In this document: positions 34,721 to 44,866 of the stretch, piece after piece
Numbering within the stretch: the first letter of the stretch is position 1
Layout: every line of letters begins with the position of its first letter
Source of the DNA: Thermoanaerobaculales bacterium
GTDB lineage: Bacteria > Acidobacteriota > Thermoanaerobaculia > Thermoanaerobaculales > Sulfomarinibacteraceae
Direction of reading: 5' to 3'
NCBI GenBank assembly: GCA_035358815.1
Contig: DAOPQC010000008.1
Span: 100,481 to 164,480 of the forward strand
DNA: 64,000 nucleotides
The notes under the pieces: generated by a model
The model's input: only the letters and a program-made list of their open reading frames with translations
Databases searched by the model: none
Told to the model about the DNA's origin: nothing
Program-made: the position numbers and the translations under genes

Positions 34721-35995
34721 TCACATCCCGGGCGTGAACGCTGCCGCCGGGGTCGCGGTCGCGGCTGCCGGCGAGCACCGGGGCTGCGGCGCGAGAGCGT
34801 GCCGCTCTCCGGGGTAGATCGCGGTCAACGTATCGCCCACGATCTCGAGCGCGGCCGGTCGGCCGCCGTAGACCGCGGCCAGCATCCCGGTGTCGATGAG
34901 CAGCACCCGGCCCGAGAAGCGGGAGCGGATGCGGCCATCCGGCTGCGGGTTGTGGCCCACGACCTGACGGGCGACGCCGAGGCCGTCGAGCAGCCGGTCG
35001 ACCTGCGCCCCGTGCTCGAGCTCGTCCCAGGTGGCGAGCGAACGGAACCAGACCGGACCGTCGGGGCCCATCAGGCACCCGCTGCCCCAGTTCAGAGCCA
35101 GGCGGGTGGCTCGCGCTACCCGCTCCGGCGGCACCGTGCCGGGCTCCTGGGCTGCGATCCAGTCGAGCTCACGCTGGGCCTCGCCGACGAGCTCCTCCGC
35201 CGAGCTCCAGGGCAGGGCGAGGCCTTCAGAGACCATCCACGATCGGGTCGCGTCGAAGCTGGCGAGCTCGGCCGCGGCCCGACGGTTGATCTCGTCGACG
35301 CTGGTGCCCTCGAGCGCGGGACCGTAGCCGCCGTGGACGAACAGGGTCTCGCCGAGAATCACCGCCAGCGGCCGCCGCCGCAGCCATGCGCCGTAGCGCC
35401 CGCTCGGCCCGAACGCCTCGCTGTACTCGACGAAGCCGGGGGGGTGCATCGCCAGCCACTGCGCGGCCGCCTCATCGGTGAACGTCGGATCGCGACCGAC
35501 CTCGGTCATCCTGCGCACCCACAGCTCGCGGAACGCGGCCAGCGCGGCGGCCCGACGCTGCTCGCCGTGCTCGCCGGCGAAGGCGGCCCAGGCGTCGCGG
35601 TTGACGTCGCGGGTGATGCCGAACAGGTTCATCGCCTCGTGGTTGCCGAGCAGGACGATGACCCGGCCTCCGGCGCGCGGCGCCTCGGCCTCGAGCCGCA
35701 TCAGCAGGTCGAGCACCTCGCGCAGCCGCGTGCCGCGGTCGAGCAGGTCGCCGAGCTGAACCAGGGTCGCGCCGCCGCCCACCCAGCGCCCGGTCGCGTC
35801 CGCGATTCCCGCCTCCTCGAGGATCGAGACCAGGCCGTCGAGGTCGCCGTGGACATCGCCGACAGCGACGATCCGCTGCGGCCCCGGGGCAGCGCCGGCG
35901 GCGGAGCCCGGGGACGCCGCCGCACCCGCCGTGAGGATCACGGCGACCGCCGCCGCCGCCAGGCGGCGGCTCCGGAACCCGGCCCCGGGTATCAC
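34721..35995 (-). CDS. exported metallophosphatase (Shewanella-like PPP family)
   Basis: 424 residues from GTG, overlapping the upstream gene by GTGA. A signal peptide (RRLAAAAVAVILTAGAAASP) precedes a calcineurin-type phosphatase with all metal motifs: VAVGDVHGDLDGL, LGDLLDRGTRLRE, VLLGNHEAMNLFG, TLFVHGG and VGHNPQPDG. The arrangement is that of Shewanella-like protein phosphatases (PPP family). Periplasmic dephosphorylation of proteins or small phospho-compounds is likely. The C-terminus is alanine/proline rich. Confidence 0.85.
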   Translation of the reverse strand: MIPGAGFRSRRLAAAAVAVILTAGAAASPGSAAGAAPGPQRIVAVGDVHGDLDGLVSILEEAGIADATGRWVGGGATLVQLGDLLDRGTRLREVLDLLMRLEAEAPRAGGRVIVLLGNHEAMNLFGITRDVNRDAWAAFAGEHGEQRRAAALAAFRELWVRRMTEVGRDPTFTDEAAAQWLAMHPPGFVEYSEAFGPSGRYGAWLRRRPLAVILGETLFVHGGYGPALEGTSVDEINRRAAAELASFDATRSWMVSEGLALPWSSAEELVGEAQRELDWIAAQEPGTVPPERVARATRLALNWGSGCLMGPDGPVWFRSLATWDELEHGAQVDRLLDGLGVARQVVGHNPQPDGRIRSRFSGRVLLIDTGMLAAVYGGRPAALEIVGDTLTAIYPGERHALAPQPRCSPAAATATPAAAFTPGM

Positions 35996-38900
35996 TGGAG
36001 CCCGGCCGGCACTTCGGCGGTGGCGTGGGTGAGCTGGCGGAAGAGGGCGCGCACGATCTCGATGTTGGTGGCGAGGAGGTCGAAGAAGTCGTCGGCCTCG
36101 ATCGCCAGCGCGCGGGTTGTGGCGGCTGCCGTGGCGTCCCGCGACCGGAGCTGGCCGCGCAGGATGTCGATGACGCCGAAGGTCTCGCCCGCGCCGCGGC
36201 GCAGCGGCTCGCCATCGCCGCTCGACAGGTCGACCTTCCCGTCGACGATGCAGTAGAGGGCGTCGGGCGGCTCGTGGCGCTGGTAGACGATGCCGCCGGC
36301 GCCGAACGAGATCTCGGTCGCGATCGAGGCGAGCTGGAGCACCTGCTCGGCGTTGCAGGCGGCGAACAGGTCCACGCCCTGCAGCAGGACCACCTTCTCG
36401 ATGAGCGCCATCTTCTTCATGTTGGCCGGCCCTCCAGGCGCAGCACCGTCGGCGATTGGGGAAGCTCCCGGCTCCTTCTGCAAACCGAGCTTGGCGGCGA
36501 CCCATTCCGCGGTTTCGCGGAGGATCGGGTTCGTGGTCCGAAGGCCGAGGTCGCGGACCGTCCGGTAGTACTCGGGGATCCGCTCGGTGTAGACGGTGTG
36601 GACGGCGGCAAACGCGATCATACCGCGAGGATCGGCGGCGGCGTCCGGATCGAGCAGGCGCCCGAGGGTCTGCTCGGGCGTCTCGGTGATGATGTCGAAC
36701 AGCTGGGCGGCGCGGCGCAGCTTGTCCTCGACCGGCGCGTCGTCGATGACCGCAAAGACATCGCGGCGCACCCCGCCGGTGAGTGAGTTGTCGAGGTACT
36801 CCAGGGCGGTGGCCCGCAGCCCCTGCTGGCCGCTGCCGAGGCTGCGGAAGGTGGCCTCGACGTCGCGGGCGGGATGGATCAGCTTGAGCAGCCTGAAGAT
36901 GTTCTCGACCGCGGTGGTCATCCGCTGGGCGAGCACTTGCTGGAGCAGGGTCGGGACGCGGGAGGCGCTCTGCCACTGCACGAAAGGCCCGTCGAAGCGC
37001 GCCTCGTGCCACGACGAGACGGCCCACAGGTCGGCCAGGCTCCGCAGGTAGACCAGGGCGTCGCGCCGGATCTCGCGGGCGACGGTGTCGGTCCTGATGT
37101 GGATCTCGGGGTGGCGCGTGCGCAGGAAGGCGAGCGCCTCGATGACGTTCCTCCGGATCAACGGATCAGCGGAGGACACGGCGTCGACCAGGCTGGTGAC
37201 CGCGGCCGGGGAGTTGATCCTCGCGATCGTCATCGGCACCGCCCGGCGGACCCCGATCTGCTCGTCCTCGGCGTTCATGAACAGCACCAGCGCCGAGATG
37301 GCGCGTTCGCCGTGGGCGACGACGGCGTCGCGCGCGAGCTTGCGGAGCCGGCGGTCGGCCATCAGAGAGATCATGATCGGCACGTAGAGCGGGTTGGGCC
37401 CGTCGCGCTCCAGTCGCGCCTGGACGGCGGCGATCGCCTCCTGGACCACTGTACGGTTGGAGTCGTACAGGAGCTGGACCACGGAGGCTGCGGCCACCGG
37501 CTCGCGGATCTCGGCCACGGCGCGGGCGGCCTCGATCCTGGTCGCCGGGTCCGGCGAGGCGGCGAGCTCGTTGAGGACCGCCTCCGCGCGGGCGGCGATC
37601 GCGGGGTCGCTCGCGCCGGCGAGCGATGCCACCACTGCGGCACGGGTCCTCGGGTCGGGGTCGTCGAGCTTGGGCAGCACGGTCGCGACGGCGTCCCCAC
37701 CCTTGAGGGCGACGAGGGCCTGGATGGCGGCGGTGCGGACCTCGAGGTCGGAGTCTGCGATCGCGCGCTCGACGAGCGGTATCGCCTCGCTGCGACCCGC
37801 GGCGGCCATGATCCCGAGCGTCCGGCGGCGCACCTGCGGGCTGTCGTGGTAGAGCAGCACCGGCGGCACCAGCCGGTGCTGGCCGCTGACGGCGAGCAGC
37901 TCGAGGCTGTGCAGCACCTGGCGGGAGTCGGCGCTGCCGAGGGCCTCCACCAGGGTGGTGATGGTGGTGACGTCACCCGGGTCGACCGCCGGCATCTCGT
38001 CCATCAGGCCGGAGCGCAGTCCGTCCCGGAAGGCGAGGACGTACTCGCGGCGGGCCATGGCTGTGACCCACAGCCAGATCACGACCAGGGACAAGGTCGC
38101 CCAGCCGATCTGCACCGGGCCGACGACGTGGTAGGCCACGGGCAGCAGCAGGAGGGCGGTGGCGCCGCGGCCCACCCGCTGCACGAACAGGTCGATGAAG
38201 GCCTTGGCCTGGAGGCGCAGCGGGGACGGCACCGGCATGAACAGCAGCTCGCGGCTCGACTGCTCGACCGAGAGACGGAAGCCGGTCTCGGAGAGCTTCA
38301 GGATGTAGGCGGCCGCCAGGGGTGCGAGCGCCACCGGCCCGTACGCGAGCAGCAGCAGGCCGGTCGACACCGCGACCGACGTCGGCAGCACGCGCAACCC
38401 CACGGCGACGCCGAGGCGGCGGTGGATGCGCTGGGTGAAGAAGATCTGGAAGAGGAAGGCGAGCAGGCCCATGACGCTGTAGAAGTTGCCGAAGACGGTG
38501 GTCAGCCGCTCGAGGCCGCCGGTCCCGGCGGCGGCCTCGACCGCCCACTTGAACTGCAGGTCCACGATCTGGTTGACGGCTGTCGCGATGAACATCAGGG
38601 CGGCGATCAGCACGAGCAACCGTGACCCCTGCAGCGCGTGCAGCCCGCTGCGGGCGCTGCGGATCTCCTCCAGCGTGCCGTGGCGCCGGTGCGCCGGGCC
38701 GTTCAAGGGGCGAACGCGCTCCAGCAGCGCCACGATCACGACCACGAGGAGCGAGAGGCCGGCCGCGGCGAGCAGGGCGGCCCTGGTGCTGACCGCGAGG
38801 CTCACCAGGCTGGCGATCTGGCCGCCCGGCACCGCGCCGAGCAGGCCCCCCGCGCCGATGAACGCGAACAGCCGGCGGGCCTGGCGAGGATCGAGGCGGT

Positions 38901-39402
38901 GGTTGGCGTACGACCAGTACTGGCTGAGGCCGATTCCGAAGGCGATCGCCGTCCACACGTAGAACGCGACCGGGACCCAGGCGGATTGGAGGTTGAACAG
39001 CCAGTAGAACGTGATCAGGGCGAGGGCGTGGATGAAGACCCACGACACGATCAAGAGCCGCTGCGAGAAGCGGCCGGCGCAGTGGGCGTACAGGATCAGG
39101 ACGGGGAACGAGATGATCGCCACCGCGAGATAGGCGAAGGGGAGCTGGGTCGCCCCCAGCGACGCGATGTAGGTGGAGTCGCGAACGCTCTCGCCGATCG
39201 AGTGGATGGTGGCGAGCAGGAAGAAGTAGAGGAACAGGAGCCAGGCGGTGACGCCTTCGCCGGGGCGGATCCCGAAGGCCGAGCCCGTGGTCAGCCGGCG
39301 GAGCAGGGGCGAGATGACCTCGAGCTCGCCCGCCGCGCCGGCGTGCAGCGTTGGCGGCTGGTGCCCCGGGAGCGGGGCGTCAGCGGCCACGCGAGCCCCC
39401 AT
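35992..39402 (-). CDS. nucleotide-transporter-like (Npt/Tlc) - HEAT repeat - cNMP-binding fusion
   Basis: 1136 residues. Residues ~45-450 form ~12 transmembrane helices resembling ATP/ADP translocase-like (NTT) MFS relatives (VRDSTYIASLGATQLPFAYL, FAFIGAGGLLGAVPGG). Residues ~475-960 are HEAT-like repeats (SLAGASDPAIAARAEAVLNE, RMTT...). Residues ~990-1130 form a cyclic-nucleotide-binding domain (FACNAEQVLQLASIATEISF ... IVDGKVDLSSGDGEPLRRG). Similar fusions occur in several phyla; transport substrate is unknown and may not be ATP. The cNMP domain suggests regulation by cAMP, cGMP or a related ligand. Confidence 0.8.
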   Translation of the reverse strand: MGARVAADAPLPGHQPPTLHAGAAGELEVISPLLRRLTTGSAFGIRPGEGVTAWLLFLYFFLLATIHSIGESVRDSTYIASLGATQLPFAYLAVAIISFPVLILYAHCAGRFSQRLLIVSWVFIHALALITFYWLFNLQSAWVPVAFYVWTAIAFGIGLSQYWSYANHRLDPRQARRLFAFIGAGGLLGAVPGGQIASLVSLAVSTRAALLAAAGLSLLVVVIVALLERVRPLNGPAHRRHGTLEEIRSARSGLHALQGSRLLVLIAALMFIATAVNQIVDLQFKWAVEAAAGTGGLERLTTVFGNFYSVMGLLAFLFQIFFTQRIHRRLGVAVGLRVLPTSVAVSTGLLLLAYGPVALAPLAAAYILKLSETGFRLSVEQSSRELLFMPVPSPLRLQAKAFIDLFVQRVGRGATALLLLPVAYHVVGPVQIGWATLSLVVIWLWVTAMARREYVLAFRDGLRSGLMDEMPAVDPGDVTTITTLVEALGSADSRQVLHSLELLAVSGQHRLVPPVLLYHDSPQVRRRTLGIMAAAGRSEAIPLVERAIADSDLEVRTAAIQALVALKGGDAVATVLPKLDDPDPRTRAAVVASLAGASDPAIAARAEAVLNELAASPDPATRIEAARAVAEIREPVAAASVVQLLYDSNRTVVQEAIAAVQARLERDGPNPLYVPIMISLMADRRLRKLARDAVVAHGERAISALVLFMNAEDEQIGVRRAVPMTIARINSPAAVTSLVDAVSSADPLIRRNVIEALAFLRTRHPEIHIRTDTVAREIRRDALVYLRSLADLWAVSSWHEARFDGPFVQWQSASRVPTLLQQVLAQRMTTAVENIFRLLKLIHPARDVEATFRSLGSGQQGLRATALEYLDNSLTGGVRRDVFAVIDDAPVEDKLRRAAQLFDIITETPEQTLGRLLDPDAAADPRGMIAFAAVHTVYTERIPEYYRTVRDLGLRTTNPILRETAEWVAAKLGLQKEPGASPIADGAAPGGPANMKKMALIEKVVLLQGVDLFAACNAEQVLQLASIATEISFGAGGIVYQRHEPPDALYCIVDGKVDLSSGDGEPLRRGAGETFGVIDILRGQLRSRDATAAATTRALAIEADDFFDLLATNIEIVRALFRQLTHATAEVPAGLQ

Positions 39403-39718
39403 CGCCGGCAGCCAGGCGGCTCCCCGGCCGCCGGCGCCGTCCGCCGCTGCCTGCCGGGCCCTTCTTCTTCCGCACCCGAGACGTCATCGTGGACACGATA
39501 GCGCCTCGGCGGCCGCGAGACAACGAGGGCCGAGGCATTCCGGCGGCAGCCCTGGCCGGCAGGGGACGGCGGCGCCAGCGCCGCCCGTCGTCGGCCATGC
39601 TCGGTCCGCCCGCGCTCGAGGCCGTCCGGGCCGGGTCGGCGTACGAAGTCCCTGGTCCCGTGGTACGGGAGTCGGAGGCGCCGCGACGGCGCTGCCGTGT
39701 CGCGTTGGCGGCCGAAGT
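39403..39718. other. 316-bp gap, nothing recognised
   Basis: The region is the shared upstream region of two divergent genes (transporter fusion, TPR protein). I see no repeat or clear promoter; frames open here carry no domain. Confidence 0.5.
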
Positions 39719-40531
39719 ATGATTGGAGCCGTGAGTTCCCTGCCGACCGTGTCGCTTGCCGCGGCTGGCCGCATCCTGGCCACGCTGGCGCTGGCCGTGC
39801 CCTGCGCTGCGGCTCGACCGGCGGGAGTGGCGCCGGTGGATGACGACGTCGCGGGCGGCGGCGCGGTGGAGCGGCACTGCGCCGCCGAGCTGCAGTCGGC
39901 CTTCGATGCCCTCGACGCTGGTGACGCCGCGCGAGCCCTCGACCACTACCGGGCCGCAGTCGGCATGGCCACGACCGATGCCCTGCGCTTTCAGGCGCTG
40001 CTCGGCCTGGGCTCGACGTACGCGGCGCTGCAGCGCTACGACGAGGCCGTGGCGGCGCTCAAGCGCGCCCGCAGCCTCGCGCCCGAGAGCGCCGATGCCT
40101 GGTACACGTTGGGATCGGTCTACGCGGCGGCCGGGCGGACCGACGACGCGCTGCGGGCGCTGGGCGAGGCGGCACGCCTGCAGCCCGGCCACGCCGCGGC
40201 GCACACCGACCTCTGCCTGCTGCTTTCCCGGCTCGGCCGGCATGCCGACGCGGCCGCTTCCTGCAGGAGCGCGGTCGAGGCGGACGCCACTCGGGTGCCG
40301 GCGTGGATCGGGCTCGGCGTGGCCACCTACCAGCTCGGCGATTACGAGGCGTCGTCGGCGGCGTTCGGCGAGGCGCTCCGGCGCCAGGCCGACAGCGGCC
40401 GTGCGTGCTACGGCCTCGGCCTTTCCCGCCTGTTCGCCGGCGACCGGGACGGCGCCGTGGCCCAGTACCTGCGGCTCAAGGAGCTGGACCCGGCGCTGGC
40501 GCGCGACCTCTACCTGAGGATCTTCCCGTGA
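39719..40531 (+). CDS. exported TPR-repeat protein
   Basis: About 270 residues: signal peptide (LAAAGRILATLALAVPCAAA) then four to five TPR units (FDALDAGDAARALDHYRAAV, GLGSTYAALQRYDEAVAALK, YTLGSVYAAAGRTDDALRAL, IGLGVATYQLGDYEASSAAF). A periplasmic protein-protein interaction scaffold. It ends 17 bp before the hybrid kinase gene, so the two may be cotranscribed. A GTG at 39731 is an alternative start. Confidence 0.78.
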   Translation: MIGAVSSLPTVSLAAAGRILATLALAVPCAAARPAGVAPVDDDVAGGGAVERHCAAELQSAFDALDAGDAARALDHYRAAVGMATTDALRFQALLGLGSTYAALQRYDEAVAALKRARSLAPESADAWYTLGSVYAAAGRTDDALRALGEAARLQPGHAAAHTDLCLLLSRLGRHADAAASCRSAVEADATRVPAWIGLGVATYQLGDYEASSAAFGEALRRQADSGRACYGLGLSRLFAGDRDGAVAQYLRLKELDPALARDLYLRIFP

Positions 40532-40547
40532 GCGGGGGGTGGGCACG

Positions 40548-43082
40548 ATGACGGCGATCGGCCGCGGTCCGCAGGTCGAGGCAGGGGGCGATCCGGCCGC
40601 GAGGGCACGGGATGGCCGCCCGGACGGCGGCCAGGGGCCCGACCGGCACGACGAGCCGCCGCACGCCGGGGAGGCGCGCATCGAGCTGGGCGACGGGCAC
40701 GGGTTCGGCCTCGGCCGGCTCGAGTGGGTGACGGTCGGTCTGATGCGGACCCGCCTCGAGGACGGGCTGGTGCTCGCCTGCAATGACCTCGCCGCGCGCA
40801 TGCTCGGCTGGTCGAGCAGCGAGGAGCTGTGCGGGCGCGTGCTGCCCGTCGACCACTACCTCGATCCCGGCGACCGGATGCGGATGATCGAAGGGCTGCT
40901 GCAGCACGGCGACGTGCGCGAGCACGAGACCCGGTTCAGGCGCGCCGACGGGGAGGTGATCTGGATCCGGATGTCGGTGGCGCTGGTCCGCGAGCGGGGC
41001 TGGATCGAGGGGACGATCGAGGACGTCACGGCGCGCAAGCAGGCCGAGATCGCGCTGCGCGAGAGCGAGGAGCGCTTCCGGGCGATCTTCGAGACCGCCC
41101 GCGACTGCGTGTTCGTGAAGGACCGCAACCTCGTGTACACGCACGCCAACCCGGCGCTGGTCGCGCTCTACGACACGACGCCGTCGGCCCTGGTGGGGAC
41201 CACCGACGCCGCGCTGTTCGACGCCAAGACCGCCGCCCGCATCCGCGAGGTCGACCTCCGGGTCCTCCAGGGCAGCGTCGAGGAGGACTTCAGCACCTCG
41301 CGCATCCGCGGCGTCGACCACGTCTTCCACACCGTCAAGGTCCCTCTGCGCGACGACACCGGCACGGTCGTCGGGGTGTGCGGCATCTCCCGCGACATCA
41401 CGGAACAGACCCGCGCCGAGGCCGTGGAAAGGACGATGGGCGCGATCCTGCGCGCGTCGGTCATCACCTCCGACCTGCGCGCGCTCATCGGCGAGATCCG
41501 GGACATCCTGAGCGGCCTGATCGACACCACCAACTTCTTCGTCGCGCTCTACGACGACGCCACCGGCTGCTACTCCTTCCCCTATTACGCCGACAAGTAC
41601 GACGTGGTCGAGCCGGACGCGGCCGAGGCCCTGCCCAAGAGCCTCACCGACTACGTGCGCCGCGCCGGGCAGCCGCTGCTGGTCAACCGCGACGACTTTG
41701 TTGACCTGCAGGCCTCCGGCGAGGTCGAGCTGGTGGGGACCGACTCGGTGCAGTGGCTGGGAGCGCCGCTGACCAGGGGCGAGCGGGTGATCGGGGTGGT
41801 CGCCGTGCAGAGCTACGACAACCCGGAGCTCTACACCGAGCGGGACATCAACCTCCTCGGCTACGCCGCAGGAACGATCTCGATCGCGATCGACCGGGCG
41901 CGGGTCGAGGAGGAGCGGCAAGCGCTGGCGGCGCGGGCCTTCCGCAGCCAGAAGATGGAGAGCCTCGGCCTGCTCGCAGGAGGGATCGCCCACGAGTTCA
42001 ACAACCTCCTCCAGGGGATCCTCGGGGCATCCGGGCTGGCGTCTCAGCTGCTGCCCGCCGACAGCCCGGTCCACCGGCAGCTCGCGGCGATCGAGAAGGC
42101 GGCCGATGCCGCCGCTCGGCTGACCCGGCAGATGCTGGCCTACGCCGGCAAGGGGAGGCTCATCGTCGGCGACGTCGACCTGTCGGCGGAGATCGAGCAG
42201 ACGGTGCGCTACCTGGTGGGAACGCTTCCCCCCTCGGCTGAGCTCTGTCTCGACCTCCAGTCGGACCTTCCGCCCATCACCGCCGACGCGGCGGAGATCC
42301 GGCAGATGGTGAGCAACCTGGTGACCAACGCGGCCGAGGCGCTGGGCGAGGGCGGCGGCAGCGTGCTGGTGCGCACGACCGTCGAGAGCTGTGACCGCTC
42401 GATGTTGGCGAAGGCGGTCGTCGGCGAGGAGCTGGCGCCGGGCAGCTACGTCGTGCTCGAGGTCACGGACACCGGGTGCGGCATGACGGCGGACACCGCG
42501 TCGAAGGTCTTCGACCCCTTCTTCTCGACGAAGTTCACCGGTCGCGGGCTCGGGCTGGCGGCGGTGGCGGGGATCGTCCGCACCAACGGCGGCGGGATCA
42601 TCATCGAGAGCGAGCTCGGCCGGGGCACCAAGGTGTGGGTCTTGCTGCCGACCTTGGGCGATCAGCCGCAGGCCCCGCGACCCGCGGTGGCGGCCCCGTC
42701 CGCTGGCAAGGCCGCCACCACCATCATGGTGGTCGACGACGACGAGGTGATCCGCTCCCTGACCAGGGAGATGCTCGAGCAGTCCGGCTTTGCGGTGGTC
42801 ACCGCCGGCGACGGCGTCGAGGCCATCGATCGGCTGCGCGCCCAGCCGCGCAGCATCGACGCGGTGCTGCTGGACATGACGATGCCGCGGCTGAGCGGCG
42901 AGGAAACCTACAGCGCGCTGGTCGAGCTGCGTCGCGACCTGCCGGTGATCATCGCCTCCGGATACAGCGAGCAGGACGCGATGGACCGCTTCGGCAGCCT
43001 CAGGCCGGCGGGCTTTCTGCAGAAGCCCTACCGGCTCGCCGAGCTGAAGGCTGCCATCGACCGCGCCTGCATGCGCGGCTGA
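40548..43082 (+). CDS. hybrid histidine kinase (PAS-PAS-GAF-HisKA-HATPase-REC)
   Basis: 844 residues, no transmembrane helix. Two PAS domains (~50-165 and ~170-290), a GAF domain (~300-455; SYDNPELYTERDINLLGYAA), HisKA with AGGIAHEFNNLLQGILG (phospho-acceptor His ~482), HATPase with DTGCGMTAD and GRGLGLAAV, and a C-terminal receiver (~725-840; IMVVDDDEVIRSL, phospho-acceptor Asp in VLLDMTMPRLSG). It is a soluble sensor of redox, gas or small ligands with phosphorelay output through an unknown partner; no response regulator with an output domain is adjacent. Confidence 0.93.
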   Translation: MTAIGRGPQVEAGGDPAARARDGRPDGGQGPDRHDEPPHAGEARIELGDGHGFGLGRLEWVTVGLMRTRLEDGLVLACNDLAARMLGWSSSEELCGRVLPVDHYLDPGDRMRMIEGLLQHGDVREHETRFRRADGEVIWIRMSVALVRERGWIEGTIEDVTARKQAEIALRESEERFRAIFETARDCVFVKDRNLVYTHANPALVALYDTTPSALVGTTDAALFDAKTAARIREVDLRVLQGSVEEDFSTSRIRGVDHVFHTVKVPLRDDTGTVVGVCGISRDITEQTRAEAVERTMGAILRASVITSDLRALIGEIRDILSGLIDTTNFFVALYDDATGCYSFPYYADKYDVVEPDAAEALPKSLTDYVRRAGQPLLVNRDDFVDLQASGEVELVGTDSVQWLGAPLTRGERVIGVVAVQSYDNPELYTERDINLLGYAAGTISIAIDRARVEEERQALAARAFRSQKMESLGLLAGGIAHEFNNLLQGILGASGLASQLLPADSPVHRQLAAIEKAADAAARLTRQMLAYAGKGRLIVGDVDLSAEIEQTVRYLVGTLPPSAELCLDLQSDLPPITADAAEIRQMVSNLVTNAAEALGEGGGSVLVRTTVESCDRSMLAKAVVGEELAPGSYVVLEVTDTGCGMTADTASKVFDPFFSTKFTGRGLGLAAVAGIVRTNGGGIIIESELGRGTKVWVLLPTLGDQPQAPRPAVAAPSAGKAATTIMVVDDDEVIRSLTREMLEQSGFAVVTAGDGVEAIDRLRAQPRSIDAVLLDMTMPRLSGEETYSALVELRRDLPVIIASGYSEQDAMDRFGSLRPAGFLQKPYRLAELKAAIDRACMRG

Positions 43083-43222
43083 GCCACAGGAGCCCGCACC
43101 GTATCAGCCTGTTCAGTGGCGTGGTTGGCCGACGTGCGAGGGCCCAGCCGCCGAGGCTTCGACCGCGGTCGAGCTCGGCACGTGGTCGAACGGCGGCTCA
43201 CCGAGGCGGACGGCGCGGCTGG

Positions 43223-43711
43223 TCACGAAGCGCTGGTCGAGCCTCCGGCGTCGGGCCCACCGCCGTCATCTGCTGGGGTTTCGGCCGGTGCGGCGTGCTC
43301 GCGCTGCCCCTCGAAGGCGGCGAGCGAGGCCTCGAGCCCCTCCAGCCGCTCGCGCAGCCGGGCCATCTCCTCGCGGGCACGGCGCACCGGGCCGATGCGG
43401 TCGATGGAGGCCTGCACCAGGCGATCGACGCTGGTGTGGAGCTGCTCGACCCCACTCGACACCGCCTGCTCGCCGATCCTGATGAGATCGTGAAGGAGGT
43501 CGTTCGGCAGCGGCGAGGTGCCCCTCCGCCCTTCCTCCGAGATGATCTGGGTGAGGGTGTGGGTGGTGACGTCCTCCGAGGTCTTGTTGTCGATGACGCG
43601 GATCTGCTGGCCGTCGCGAATCCAGCCCGCGAGCTCCTCGAGGGACACGTATCGGCTCTCCTCGGTGTCATAGAGCTTGCGGCTGCCGTAGCGTTTGATG
43701 AGACGAATCAT
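43223..43711 (-). CDS. phaR: polyhydroxyalkanoate synthesis regulator (PhaR)
   Basis: 162 residues. The N-terminal PHB accumulation DNA-binding domain is clear (LIKRYGSRKLYDTEESRYVS, LEELAGWIRDGQQIRVID, EDVTTHTLTQIISEE). It is followed by a helical region and an acidic, low-complexity tail (PADDGGGPDAGGSTSAS). In other bacteria PhaR represses phasin and PHA genes and binds PHA granules. No PHA synthase is in the window, so the target is elsewhere or the role has drifted. Confidence 0.88.
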   Translation of the reverse strand: MIRLIKRYGSRKLYDTEESRYVSLEELAGWIRDGQQIRVIDNKTSEDVTTHTLTQIISEEGRRGTSPLPNDLLHDLIRIGEQAVSSGVEQLHTSVDRLVQASIDRIGPVRRAREEMARLRERLEGLEASLAAFEGQREHAAPAETPADDGGGPDAGGSTSAS

Positions 43712-44100
43712 CGACGACCTCCACCTCCGGAGGGGATGCCGCGCGGCGGCGGCTCGGTGCCGCGAACTTACCGCGCTGCGGCAACGATGTCAAGGAAGGC
43801 CGGCGAGCCGACCCTGTTCGACACCACCGCGCGCCCGGCGGGAGCTGCTCAAGGTACAATCATGGCGAGCTTTGCGCTCTGCATGCGGGCAGCGAATGGA
43901 CCGGCTGCCGCAGTGCGGCATAGGGGCTCAGCAAGGCTGGCCAAGGCAGCGACATCGGCCCGGCGGGGCGGACATCCCGCCGCCGTGAGGTCGCCGCCGC
44001 CGGCGTCCCGCACCGCAGGGGTGCGCATCGCCGCAGCGGGGGATCGTCCTTGGGCCGGTCGTCGGGAACGGGAACGGGAGCGCCAGTCAGGTGCGAATTC
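43712..44100. other. 389-bp gap with hexamer repeat
   Basis: Between phaR and lepB. No gene is seen; bases 44064-44079 carry GGGAAC units. Confidence 0.55.
44064..44079. repeat. GGGAAC hexamer repeat
   Basis: GGGAACGGGAACGGGA, the complement of the GTTCCC arrays elsewhere in the window. Confidence 0.8.
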
Positions 44101-44796
44101 CTAGTGCAGCGCCATCAGGAACCGCCGCCAGCGCGGCAGGAAGTGCCGGCCGGGGTCGAGTGACGCTGCGACCGTGGTCGCGCGCCCGACGATCACCGCG
44201 CGCGACACCGGGCCGAAGTGGCGTGAGTCGAGGCTCTGGTCCCGGTTGTCGCCCATCACGAAGTAGTGGCCGTCGGGGACGGTGAAGGGGGCGAAGGCAC
44301 CCTGCCACGGCGGGCGCGCCGCGATCATGACGGCGTGGCGTGCGTCCCCCAGCTCCTCCGCAGCCAGGATCGGCAGCTCGCCGTCGAGATCGAACCCGGT
44401 CGCCATGCCGGGGTCGAGAGGGGAGTAGCGCAGGGGGATGCCGTTGACGACCAGCCTGCCATCCTGGACCGCGACCTGGTCGCCGGGCAGCCCGACGACG
44501 CGCTTGACCAGCCGCTTGCCGTCGCCGGGCGAGAACAGCACCACGATGTCGCCGCGGGCCGGGTCGCCCCACTGTGCGATCCGCCAGCCGGCGTACGGCA
44601 CCTTGAGGTCGTAGGCGAGCTTGTTGACGACGATCCGGTCGCCCTCGAGGATGGTGGGCTTCATGGACCCGGTCGGGACGTCGTTCCAATCGGCGATCGC
44701 AGACCGGAAGGCGGTGATCACGAGCACCAGCACCGCCAGCGAGCGGACCCACTCCCGCCACAACCTGACCAGCCGTGCCTTTGTAGTGGCCGACAT
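44101..44796 (-). CDS. lepB: signal peptidase I
   Basis: 231 residues with one N-terminal transmembrane helix (~18-35) and the type I peptidase boxes: PTGSMKPTILEGDRI with Ser44, VKRVVGLPGDQVAV with the general-base Lys, and GDNRDQSLDSRHFGPV. It cleaves signal peptides of exported proteins at the outer face of the inner membrane. Start chosen at ATG 44796 behind GAGGGGG. The many exported proteins in this window are its expected substrates. Confidence 0.94.
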   Translation of the reverse strand: MSATTKARLVRLWREWVRSLAVLVLVITAFRSAIADWNDVPTGSMKPTILEGDRIVVNKLAYDLKVPYAGWRIAQWGDPARGDIVVLFSPGDGKRLVKRVVGLPGDQVAVQDGRLVVNGIPLRYSPLDPGMATGFDLDGELPILAAEELGDARHAVMIAARPPWQGAFAPFTVPDGHYFVMGDNRDQSLDSRHFGPVSRAVIVGRATTVAASLDPGRHFLPRWRRFLMALH

Positions 44797-44866
44797 GCTT
44801 CGCCCCCTCAGCCGGAGGTTGTTACGAGCCGGCATTGAATGTGGTTGCACGCGGGGTGAGGCGCCC

